Shown in pieces: positions 1 through 4,886 of a DNA stretch of 5,688 bases. How positions within the stretch are numbered: position 1 is the first letter of the stretch; the number at the start of each line of letters is the position of its first letter. Source of the stretch: Candidatus Sulfotelmatobacter sp. (GTDB taxonomy: Bacteria > Acidobacteriota > Terriglobia > Terriglobales > Acidobacteriaceae); assembly GCA_030040725.1 (NCBI GenBank), contig JASHTD010000553.1, forward strand, positions 1 to 5,688, in the 5' to 3' direction. The notes below the pieces were generated by a model. It searched no databases. It was given only the letters and a program-made list of their open reading frames with translations, and was not told the DNA's origin. The position numbers and the translations under genes were made by a program.

Positions 1-2
1 AA

Positions 3-134
3 ACGCGAGCCCTGCTCGAAGAAGGAAAATTTGAGCCGGCGGGATTCATGGTCGACCTGGTCACGATCCTTACCGCTTTATTTGGCCTGGCGCTGGCGGG
101 ATACTTGATATACGTGGAAAAGAGTCTGGGTTAA
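3..134 (+). CDS. 3' end of an unidentified reading frame ending in one membrane span (partial)
   Basis: An open frame runs in from the left edge and stops with TAA at 132-134. It encodes 43 visible residues: a short polar, acidic stretch (LLEEGKFEPAG), then a hydrophobic segment of about 20 residues (VTILTALFGLALAGYLIY), then a charged end (VEKSLG). This could be the C-terminal helix of a larger membrane protein cut by the window. Alternatively, the ATG at 48 could start a single-span peptide of 28 codons, with a GGCGGGA-like sequence just upstream at a short distance. The hydrophobic-then-YLIY pattern loosely recalls tiny single-span subunits such as KdpF, but no kdpA follows, so I do not assign it. 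rpiA begins 25 bp after the stop in the same direction, so the two may be cotranscribed. Family not recognised. Confidence 0.45.
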   Translation, partial: TRALLEEGKFEPAGFMVDLVTILTALFGLALAGYLIYVEKSLG

Positions 135-159
135 GAACTGCAAGAGCTCCACACAAACG

Positions 160-840
160 ATGGCGAACGAACACGAAAAAGAAGCAGCCGCACGCGAGAG
201 CTTGCGCTTCATTCAAGATGGTCAAGTGGTTGGCATCGGCTCGGGATCGACCGTGGCTCATTTCATCCGGCTCTTGGGCGACCGGGTAAAGAACGGGCTG
301 TGCATTCGCGGCATTCCAACCTCTGACCACTCGGGAGAGCGGGCGGTGAGCCTGGGCATCCCGCTGACCACGCTGGATGAATGTCCGGAAATCGATGTCA
401 CGGTGGACGGAGCGGATGAAGTTGACCCGCAACTGCGCTTGATCAAAGGTGGTGGTGGAGCGCTGCTGCGGGAAAAAATCGTGGCTTCGGCTTCAAAACA
501 GCTGGTGATCATTGCCGATTCGACGAAGAGAGTCCCGGTGCTGGGGAAGTTCGGGCTGCCGGTGGAAGTGATCAAGTTTGCGCGAGCCGTCGTGCAGAAG
601 AAAATCGAAGCCCTCGGCGCACGGGTTGCCCTGAGGCGGAACGGCGATAAGCCCTATCTGACAGACGAAAACAACTACATCCTCGATTGCCACTTTGGCG
701 AAATTGCCGATTTGGACTGGTTGGCCAGACAACTGAGTGAGATGCCGGGAGTCGTGGAACACGGATTGTTCATTGGCATGGCCAGCATAGTGCTGATGGC
801 TGAGGGAAGTGAAGTGTTCGAACTGCGCCGGGGAAAGTAG
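160..840 (+). CDS. rpiA: ribose-5-phosphate isomerase A
   Basis: A 226-residue cytosolic enzyme that interconverts ribose 5-phosphate and ribulose 5-phosphate in the non-oxidative pentose phosphate pathway. The family signatures appear in order: the phosphate-binding loop GIGSGST (25-31), PTSDHSGE (53-60), DVTVDGADEVD (79-89), the glycine-rich KGGGGALLREKI (96-107), GKFGLPVEV, the TDENNYILD strand and the C-terminal PGVVEHGLFIG. By spacing against the E. coli enzyme (Asp81, Asp84, Lys94, Glu103), the catalytic set here is Asp83, Asp86, Lys96 and Glu105, all present. The length is normal (E. coli RpiA is 219 residues). The ATG at 160 leaves a conventional N-terminus just ahead of the first conserved helix; only a weak purine stretch (AAGAG, 142-146) precedes it. 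The gene converges on the membrane-protein gene downstream, with 21 bp between their stop codons. Assignment is secure; nothing looks damaged. Confidence 0.97.
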   Translation: MANEHEKEAAARESLRFIQDGQVVGIGSGSTVAHFIRLLGDRVKNGLCIRGIPTSDHSGERAVSLGIPLTTLDECPEIDVTVDGADEVDPQLRLIKGGGGALLREKIVASASKQLVIIADSTKRVPVLGKFGLPVEVIKFARAVVQKKIEALGARVALRRNGDKPYLTDENNYILDCHFGEIADLDWLARQLSEMPGVVEHGLFIGMASIVLMAEGSEVFELRRGK

Positions 841-847
841 TACCCGG
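828..847. repeat. short GC-rich inverted repeat at the convergent rpiA junction
   Basis: CCGGG (828-832) and CCCGG (843-847) can pair across a 10-nt loop that includes the rpiA stop codon. No U-rich tract follows on either strand, so it is not a convincing intrinsic terminator. It is the only hairpin I see where two converging transcripts meet. Confidence 0.2.
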
Positions 848-861
848 GCTCGATTTGCCGA

Positions 862-1287
862 TTACCGAATGTCCGGCGTCAGAGGCGGGCGTTTACGCAA
901 CGCCTTGAGAAGAGCGACTCCACTGATGGCGAAACAAACCACGGCAGCCAGAGCCGTCGCCAGCATGAACCAGGGTTTGAGGTGAATGACATCTCCAAAA
1001 ACGGCGCCGACGGAGAAAACCACGCCCAGAGCTGTAAGCAAGAGCGATCCTCGCGAAGACCCTTTTTCATTCGCCGAAATAGCTTCCGGCCGCAGCCGAA
1101 ACTGTAAGAGCAGGGCGGCAATTCCGATCGCCGCTACCACCACCATCGACAACGGGCTGAGAAAAGCCGGACGGCTCGTATAAAGGACAATCAGCGCGAG
1201 CGCCGCGAGCAGGAGCCCAGCGGCGATGATGCCGCCAGCTGAGCGGGATCGCGCATTCGACCTGGCAGTTGGAAGTTCTTCGGGCAC
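862..1287 (-). CDS. small four-helix membrane protein of unknown function
   Basis: The product is 141 residues, start codon GTG. The stop TGA at 1299-1297 lies in frame just upstream, so no longer start is possible. The N-terminus is short and polar (about 1-17), followed by four hydrophobic segments at roughly 18-37, 43-63, 80-100 and 105-127, and a basic tail (KALRKRPPLTPDIR). A charged loop (about 64-79) separates helices 2 and 3, giving a 2+2 hairpin arrangement. No catalytic motif, cysteine pair or ligand-binding signature is visible, and I do not recognise a family. It lies 62 bp downstream of the LuxR-type regulator in the same direction and is probably cotranscribed with it. The high small-hydrophobic content and clean helix boundaries argue for a real gene. 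Function is unknown; an accessory membrane partner of the regulator is conceivable but speculative. Confidence 0.75.
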   Translation of the reverse strand: MPEELPTARSNARSRSAGGIIAAGLLLAALALIVLYTSRPAFLSPLSMVVVAAIGIAALLLQFRLRPEAISANEKGSSRGSLLLTALGVVFSVGAVFGDVIHLKPWFMLATALAAVVCFAISGVALLKALRKRPPLTPDIR

Positions 1288-1295
1288 GGAATTGG

Positions 1296-1302
1296 CTCAT
1301 CC
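1296..1302 (-). promoter_or_regulatory. ribosome binding site supporting a GTG start
   Basis: On the minus strand GGATGAG lies 8 nt before the GTG at 1287-1285. It is the only good Shine-Dalgarno-like sequence near this end, and it supports GTG as the start of the membrane-protein gene. An ATG overlaps this motif, but it is out of frame with the gene. Confidence 0.55.
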
Positions 1303-1311
1303 GATTTATAC

Positions 1312-1326
1312 AGGCGCGGAGCGCCT
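1312..1326 (-). repeat. intercistronic hairpin between regulator and membrane-protein genes
   Basis: The plus strand reads AGGCGC-GGA-GCGCCT, a perfect 6-bp stem with a 3-nt loop. It sits in the 62-bp gap between the regulator's stop (1350) and the membrane-protein start (1287), 9 nt upstream of that gene's ribosome binding site. On the transcribed minus strand it is followed by UGUAUAAAUC rather than a U-run, so it may act as an mRNA stability or processing stem, or as partial attenuation, rather than a strong terminator. Function is inferred from position only. Confidence 0.4.
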
Positions 1327-1349
1327 TTGCCAAATTGGGAATGGGGTAA

Positions 1350-2075
1350 TCAATCGGTCGCGGGGTGGTTCCCACGGGGAAGCCGCTCCTCATGGGCTGG
1401 AGCCCCGTGGTTTACGGCATAAAGCACCAACTCCACCCGGGAAGAAACCCCCAGCTTGTCGAAGATGCGGAACAGATATTTCTTTATGGTGTGCTCGCTG
1501 AGATCGAGTTCGCCGGCAATGTCGCGATTGCTCAGGCCTTCGACAGCCAGGGCGACGACCTGCTCTTCCCGTGGCGTGAGCATTCCGCGGCCATGAGAGT
1601 TGACCACCCGCAGGGATGGCACCTCCGACACAAGATCGAGCAGGAACCGCATTTGCTCCGCATTGGCCCAGACTTGCCCCTCAGCCGCTCGCTGGATGCA
1701 GCGGCAAAGCAACCGGAAATGAGTGTTGGCAATGCAGAAAATCCCGCGAGCTCCGGAACGGAACGCGGTAATGGCCAGTTCGCGATCGCACGACTCAACC
1801 AGAAGGATCTTGGCTGCCGCAGGATAGGAAAGATGAAGGCGGCGCAAGGCCGCCATCTGGGTCGCGGTGCTGATGGAGTGATTCAGCGAAAACACAACCA
1901 CCTGAGCTGCCGCTGCGGCCATCGCCTGAAGAACGGAAGCCTCTTCGACCCTGCAGATGGAAACCCGGAATTCGCTGCGGCGCCGCAATGCACCAGTCAG
2001 CAGCTGTGCTTGCATGAGATTCGAATCTGCAATGAGAACGGGAATTGCCTTGGGCGAGTGACGCTGCGCACTCAT
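1350..2075 (-). CDS. LuxR/NarL-type transcriptional regulator with a degenerate receiver domain
   Basis: The product is 241 residues: an N-terminal receiver-like domain (about 11-130), a linker, and a C-terminal LuxR-type helix-turn-helix (about 164-222). The DNA-binding part is canonical, with LTPREEQVVALAVEGLSNRD (166-185) followed by IAGELDLSEHTIKKYLFRIFDKLGV (186-210). The receiver keeps the NarL-like layout, but its signalling residues are replaced. The usual acidic pair is Ala16-Asp17, the phospho-acceptor Asp position is Ser63 (VVVFSLNHS where NarL-type proteins have xxxMDLNMP), the Thr/Ser switch position is about Val93, and the conserved Lys is Ile115 (GIFCIAN for GYLLK). Phosphorylation-independent control is therefore likely. 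The ATG start is preceded by GGAG (2090-2087) at 11-nt spacing. It is transcribed away from the exopolysaccharide genes across a shared 488-bp region, making it a candidate regulator of that cluster as well as of itself. About 20 residues extend past the helix-turn-helix. Confidence 0.9.
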   Translation of the reverse strand: MSAQRHSPKAIPVLIADSNLMQAQLLTGALRRRSEFRVSICRVEEASVLQAMAAAAAQVVVFSLNHSISTATQMAALRRLHLSYPAAAKILLVESCDRELAITAFRSGARGIFCIANTHFRLLCRCIQRAAEGQVWANAEQMRFLLDLVSEVPSLRVVNSHGRGMLTPREEQVVALAVEGLSNRDIAGELDLSEHTIKKYLFRIFDKLGVSSRVELVLYAVNHGAPAHEERLPRGNHPATD

Positions 2076-2273
2076 TGGAAAATTGGCTCCGGATTCAGAA
2101 AATCGATCTTAGGAGTACGCAGGTCGCAGACTCAAGTAAGCTCCGCGAAAAATTTACGACAGACTCTCGAATTGGGAAATCGGGAGACGCACCTGTGAAA
2201 AAGATGGAGCCTCGATAGACTCTGTAGGTTCCGGCAATTTGTTTACCTGCGCTTTGGCGACGATTGGCCGATA

Positions 2274-2293
2274 GGAAGGTCTCTTTTCCTTCC
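2274..2293. repeat. 6-bp inverted repeat with pyrimidine-rich loop
   Basis: GGAAGG (2274-2279) and CCTTCC (2288-2293) flank the loop TCTCTTTT. It lies between the regulator and the export cluster. It may be an operator or part of a leader RNA; the sequence gives no way to tell, and a repeat this short could be chance. Confidence 0.25.
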
Positions 2294-2317
2294 CGACAAT
2301 TCAGAAAGTTGTGATTT

Positions 2318-2352
2318 CACGAACATGCAAGTCTACTTTCGTGGGTAGCACG
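2318..2352. promoter_or_regulatory. candidate operator: three alternating CACG half-sites
   Basis: CACGAA (2318-2323) is the exact inverse of TTCGTG (2338-2343), with starts 20 bp apart, close to two helical turns. The second copy forms a further tight palindrome with CACG at 2349-2352 (CGTG-GGTAG-CACG). Three alternating half-sites in 35 bp upstream of a divergently regulated cluster is what a dimeric helix-turn-helix regulator site often looks like. The adjacent LuxR-type regulator is the natural candidate, but no known consensus was matched and function is inferred. Confidence 0.3.
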
Positions 2353-2524
2353 TAAGAAGGCGGCTTTGACGTTCTGCGAAATGATGCGGGCGATGTAAAA
2401 GCCGCGCCGTTGCGAATGCTCCCTATTTCTTGGATCTCAAACCCCATGCCACTTAGGTAGACACTACTTTCCATGTCTTGCCATGAGATTCAGGCTCGCC
2501 CTATCCTGCGCACCGGACTGTAAA

Positions 2525-2550
2525 ACCCCAGGCGTGAAAGCAGAGGGGGT
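2525..2550 (+). promoter_or_regulatory. leader hairpin reaching the ribosome binding site of the export gene
   Basis: ACCCC (2525-2529) can pair with GGGGT (2546-2550), and GC (2532-2533) with GC (2540-2541) can form a small inner stem around GUGAAA. The 3' arm occupies the purine-rich sequence just before the inferred start at 2564, so the hairpin could limit ribosome access. The outer stem is only 5 bp. This is a possible translational control element, not an established one. Confidence 0.3.
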
Positions 2551-2554
2551 AAGG
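2546..2554 (+). promoter_or_regulatory. ribosome binding site supporting the start at 2564
   Basis: GGGGTAAGG ends 9 nt before the ATG at 2564. The alternative ATG at 2483 has no comparable purine-rich sequence upstream (it is preceded by CCATGTCTTGCC), so this site favours the shorter protein. Confidence 0.55.
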
Positions 2555-2563
2555 CATCGTTGC

Positions 2564-3340
2564 ATGAAAGGGACTACCAATTCGGTCAGAATCATCGGAC
2601 TACTGTTCGTTGTGTTTTCCTTTGTTGCCGCATCTTCGCGGGCGGGAAAAGGACAGGGGCTGGGTGAACAGACTTCTCAAAGCGGCCAAACTGAAGCCGG
2701 CGTGGGGGCCACGACAGCGAGGGCCGCTGCAGTCGGGCAAGCGGACGGCACGGGAAACCCTGCGCTCGGAGGGCGCCGTCCGCTTTACCGGCTCAACCGC
2801 AGCGATGTTGTGACGCTGAGCTTCAGCATATCGCCGGAGTTCGACCAGACGCTCACGATCCAGCCGGATGGATACATCATGCTCAAGGATGCCGGTGCCG
2901 TGTTCGCCCAGGGTCTTACGCTCGAAGAATTGCAGCGTGCCGTAGACAAGGCTTACACGGGCTATTTACACAATCCCCTGGCCGCCGTGGCGCTGAAGGA
3001 GTTTGAACATCCTTATTTTATTGCGGGAGGCGAGGTCGGCCGGCCGGGCAAGTACGAGTTACGCGCCGATCTCACGCTGATCCAGGCGATCGAGATTGCG
3101 GGGGGCTTCACCCATCAGGCAAAACACTCGCAGGTCTTGCTGTTTCGGCGAGTCAATGACGGAATATTCGAGACGCACGTTTTCAACCTGAAGAGCATGC
3201 TGAAGAAGAAAAACCTGGGCGAAATTGCGGAGCTGCAACCCGGAGACTTGATTTTCGTCCCGCAGAATGTGGTTTCGAAGATTCAGCCGTTTCTCACCCG
3301 GCCAGCGTTAGACATGTACATAAGCTCGACGCAATTTTAG
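2564..3340 (+). CDS. polysaccharide export protein, OPX/Wza family (Poly_export plus SLBB)
   Basis: A periplasmic/outer-membrane component of an exopolysaccharide exporter. From the ATG at 2564 it has 258 residues. A signal peptide covers about 1-27: a basic start (MKGTTNSVR), a hydrophobic core (IIGLLFVVFSFVAA) and a signal-peptidase-I-like end SSRA. A low-complexity Gln/Gly/Ala-rich linker follows to about residue 70. The Poly_export domain (about 73-145) begins PLYRLNRSDVVTLSFSISPE and includes LTIQPDGYIMLKDAG. An SLBB-type domain (about 151-200) carries GGEVGRPGKYELRADLTLIQ and AIEIAGGFT, and the typical PGDLIFVPQ closes it at 226-234. An in-frame ATG at 2483 would add 27 residues in front of the signal peptide and has no ribosome site, so I chose 2564. 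No lipobox cysteine follows the signal peptide, unlike acylated Wza, and no clear C-terminal barrel-forming helix is seen. It is the first gene of the export cluster, 23 bp before the co-polymerase. Confidence 0.9.
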   Translation: MKGTTNSVRIIGLLFVVFSFVAASSRAGKGQGLGEQTSQSGQTEAGVGATTARAAAVGQADGTGNPALGGRRPLYRLNRSDVVTLSFSISPEFDQTLTIQPDGYIMLKDAGAVFAQGLTLEELQRAVDKAYTGYLHNPLAAVALKEFEHPYFIAGGEVGRPGKYELRADLTLIQAIEIAGGFTHQAKHSQVLLFRRVNDGIFETHVFNLKSMLKKKNLGEIAELQPGDLIFVPQNVVSKIQPFLTRPALDMYISSTQF

Positions 3341-3363
3341 GACAAAGAGACTGCCGCATTTGT

Positions 3364-4863
3364 ATGAACGATCAACGCGCACTTTCCAGAACAGAGGATA
3401 GAGACTCCCCAACGGTTCGGGAACTGGCGATGGTTCTGTTCCGGCAAGAAAAAGTTTTTGTCATTGTGTCAGGTTTGGTTTTTCTTCTGGCTGTTGTTTA
3501 TGCATTCGCGGGTGCAAGCTATCGGGCGCATCTTCAGGTGCTGGTACGCCGGGGCCGCTCCGATCCTCCAGCCACCGCACAGCCGAACGCGCCTCCGGAT
3601 TTTTCTCGCGTGGAAGTAACTGAGGAGGAGCTTAACTCGGAAGTAGAACTGCTGAAAGATGATGACGTCTTGCGGCGCGTGGCGGCGGCGAACGACCTTG
3701 CGGCGCATGACTGGCTGCGATGGCTGCGTCCGCGCGAAGATCCGGCTGCGCGGGTGGAACGGGCGGCACGAAGGCTCGGGAAAAAGTTGGATGTGGAAGC
3801 GATTAAGAAGACCAATGTGATCGCCGTGAACTATGACGCGGCCGATCCCCAACTGGCTGCTCGTGTGCTGCAGTCACTGGCTGCCGCTTATCTGGAAAAA
3901 CACATGCAGGTGCATCGCCCCGCCGGACAGTTCCACTTTTTCGATGAACAGACGGCGGAGTCGCGGGGGCAACTGGAGCAGGCGGAAAAAAAACTACTGG
4001 ATTTCACGAACGCACATGACGTGGTGATGGCTGCAAAGCAACGCGACCTGGTGCTCGAAAGCATCGACCAAGTGGAAGCGAACTACAGGCAAAGCCAGGC
4101 GCAGATGGCGGAAGTTGAATATCGCATCCGCGAGCTCAAATACGATCTGGCCCGGTTGCCCAAGCGAATGGTGACTCAGGTTCGCACCTCCGACAATCCG
4201 GAGCTGCTGCGGGCGCTAAAAGCGAGCCTACTGGACCTCCAGTTGAAACGGATTCAGTTGCTGACGAAGTTTGAGCCAAGTCATCCGCTGGTGCATGAGA
4301 TCGATCAGCAGATCGCGCAGGCAAAGTTGGCGATCGAGAATGAGAAATCGAATCCGATCCGCGATGAGACGACCGATCAGGATACGAATTACGAATGGGC
4401 GAGAGCCGAACTGCAGAAGGCAGAAGTTGAGAAGAAAGGTTTAGAAGGGCGCAAGGCGACGGCAGTTGCACAGCTGGGGGAATATCGTTCGCTCGCGCGG
4501 CAATTTGGCGAAGATGCCATTATTCAGGATGACCTGACCAGCAGCGAAAAGGCGGCAGAGGACAATTACCTGCTGTACGTGAAGAAGCGCGAGCAGGCGA
4601 GGATGGGCGATGCTTTGGACGAAGGCGGAATCGTAAACGTCGCGATCGCTGAGAAACCTGTGGTACCGGCGCTGCCCAGATGGCCCCCTGCAATCGTCGT
4701 GCTCGTAGGTTTTGCGGGAGCAGTGGTCTCCGGTACCGGGGCGGCATTCACCGCCGACTATCTCGATCCGGCATTACGTACTCCGGAAGAAGTGACTGCA
4801 TGTTTAGAGCTTCCGGTATTGGCGTCTCTGCCGGGAGGAAGAGGAACACGATTATCGGCGTAA
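3364..4863 (+). CDS. polysaccharide co-polymerase, Wzz/GumC-type, without kinase domain
   Basis: A 499-residue inner-membrane protein that should set chain length and couple polymerisation to the outer-membrane exporter. The cytosolic N-terminus is about 30 residues with the Wzz-type entry (TVRELAMVLFRQEK). Transmembrane helix 1 is about 31-51. A periplasmic Wzz domain follows with EEELNSEVELLKDDDVLRRV (87-106) and a VIAVNYDAADPQLAARVLQS strand-helix (152-171). A long coiled-coil region spans about 195-410, including the GNVR-type segment LQLKRIQLLTKFEPSHPLV (292-310). The proline-rich turn KPVVPALPRWPP (431-442) leads into transmembrane helix 2 (about 443-466). The tail DYLDPALRTPEEVTACLELPVLASLP resembles the linker that precedes the kinase in fused Wzc-type proteins, but the protein ends nine residues later. 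The kinase-like protein is encoded separately, 23 bp downstream. Start ATG at 3364 has only a weak upstream AAAGAG. Large size and coiled coil fit the exopolysaccharide (PCP-2-like) rather than the short O-antigen group. Confidence 0.92.
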   Translation: MNDQRALSRTEDRDSPTVRELAMVLFRQEKVFVIVSGLVFLLAVVYAFAGASYRAHLQVLVRRGRSDPPATAQPNAPPDFSRVEVTEEELNSEVELLKDDDVLRRVAAANDLAAHDWLRWLRPREDPAARVERAARRLGKKLDVEAIKKTNVIAVNYDAADPQLAARVLQSLAAAYLEKHMQVHRPAGQFHFFDEQTAESRGQLEQAEKKLLDFTNAHDVVMAAKQRDLVLESIDQVEANYRQSQAQMAEVEYRIRELKYDLARLPKRMVTQVRTSDNPELLRALKASLLDLQLKRIQLLTKFEPSHPLVHEIDQQIAQAKLAIENEKSNPIRDETTDQDTNYEWARAELQKAEVEKKGLEGRKATAVAQLGEYRSLARQFGEDAIIQDDLTSSEKAAEDNYLLYVKKREQARMGDALDEGGIVNVAIAEKPVVPALPRWPPAIVVLVGFAGAVVSGTGAAFTADYLDPALRTPEEVTACLELPVLASLPGGRGTRLSA

Positions 4864-4875
4864 AGGGGACGCTTG

Positions 4876-4881
4876 AAGGGG
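4876..4881 (+). promoter_or_regulatory. ribosome binding site deciding the start at 4887
   Basis: AAGGGG at 4876-4881 lies 5 nt before the ATG at 4887, in the 23-bp gap after the co-polymerase stop. The same frame stays open back to 4680 inside the co-polymerase gene, and this site argues for the 4887 start. Confidence 0.6.
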
Positions 4882-4886
4882 AAAAA

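Larger units (their letters stand above)
2076..2563. other. long divergent intergenic region
   Basis: These 488 bp separate the minus-strand regulator from the plus-strand export cluster and should hold promoters for both directions. Only very short open frames occur, for example ATG at 2325 with seven codons, and none has a credible ribosome site. The middle part (about 2200-2345) is more AT-rich than its surroundings. A TTGACG at 2366-2371 resembles a -35 box facing the export genes, but no good -10 hexamer lies 16-18 bp beyond it, so I do not call a promoter. I found no full match to a sigma-54 promoter or to a known riboswitch core. Short inverted repeats within it are listed separately. 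An in-frame ATG at 2483 could extend the export gene by 27 codons; see that gene for why I rejected it. Confidence 0.7.

Noticed and set aside
828..847. Intrinsic terminator for rpiA
   Set aside because: The 5-bp stem overlaps the stop codon and is not followed by a U-run on either strand, so I list it only as an inverted repeat.
1365..2198. Plus-strand open frame of 277 codons lying antisense to the regulator gene, longer than that gene itself
   Set aside because: Its translation has no recognisable domain and a composition rich in Arg, Gln and Gly, as expected of a shadow frame, while the opposite strand gives an unmistakable LuxR-type protein.
2251..2270. TTGGCGACGATTGGCC as a sigma-54 promoter
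   Set aside because: The GG and GC elements do not have the required 10-bp separation, and no second part of the consensus fits.
2366..2400. TTGACG as the -35 box of the export-cluster promoter
   Set aside because: No acceptable -10 hexamer lies 16-18 bp downstream; the nearest AT-rich hexamers are too far away.
2483..2563. Upstream ATG extending the export protein by 27 residues
   Set aside because: It has no ribosome binding site, adds a Cys-containing stretch without family similarity, and would bury the signal peptide behind 27 extra residues. The ATG at 2564 has a good ribosome site and starts a normal signal peptide.
3469..3852. Minus-strand open frame of 127 codons inside the co-polymerase gene
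   Set aside because: It is a shadow of a clearly coding plus-strand gene, with no domain signature and no ribosome site.
4000..4011. GATTTCACGAAC repeated exactly at 2313-2324 and 4000-4011
   Set aside because: A 12-bp match is expected about once by chance in a window of this size, and the second copy is inside the co-polymerase coding sequence.
4680..4886. Upstream extension of the pseudokinase frame overlapping the co-polymerase gene
   Set aside because: The added residues are Arg/Ser/Gly-rich, as in an out-of-frame reading of a membrane helix region. The ATG at 4887 has AAGGGG at proper spacing and follows the co-polymerase stop.
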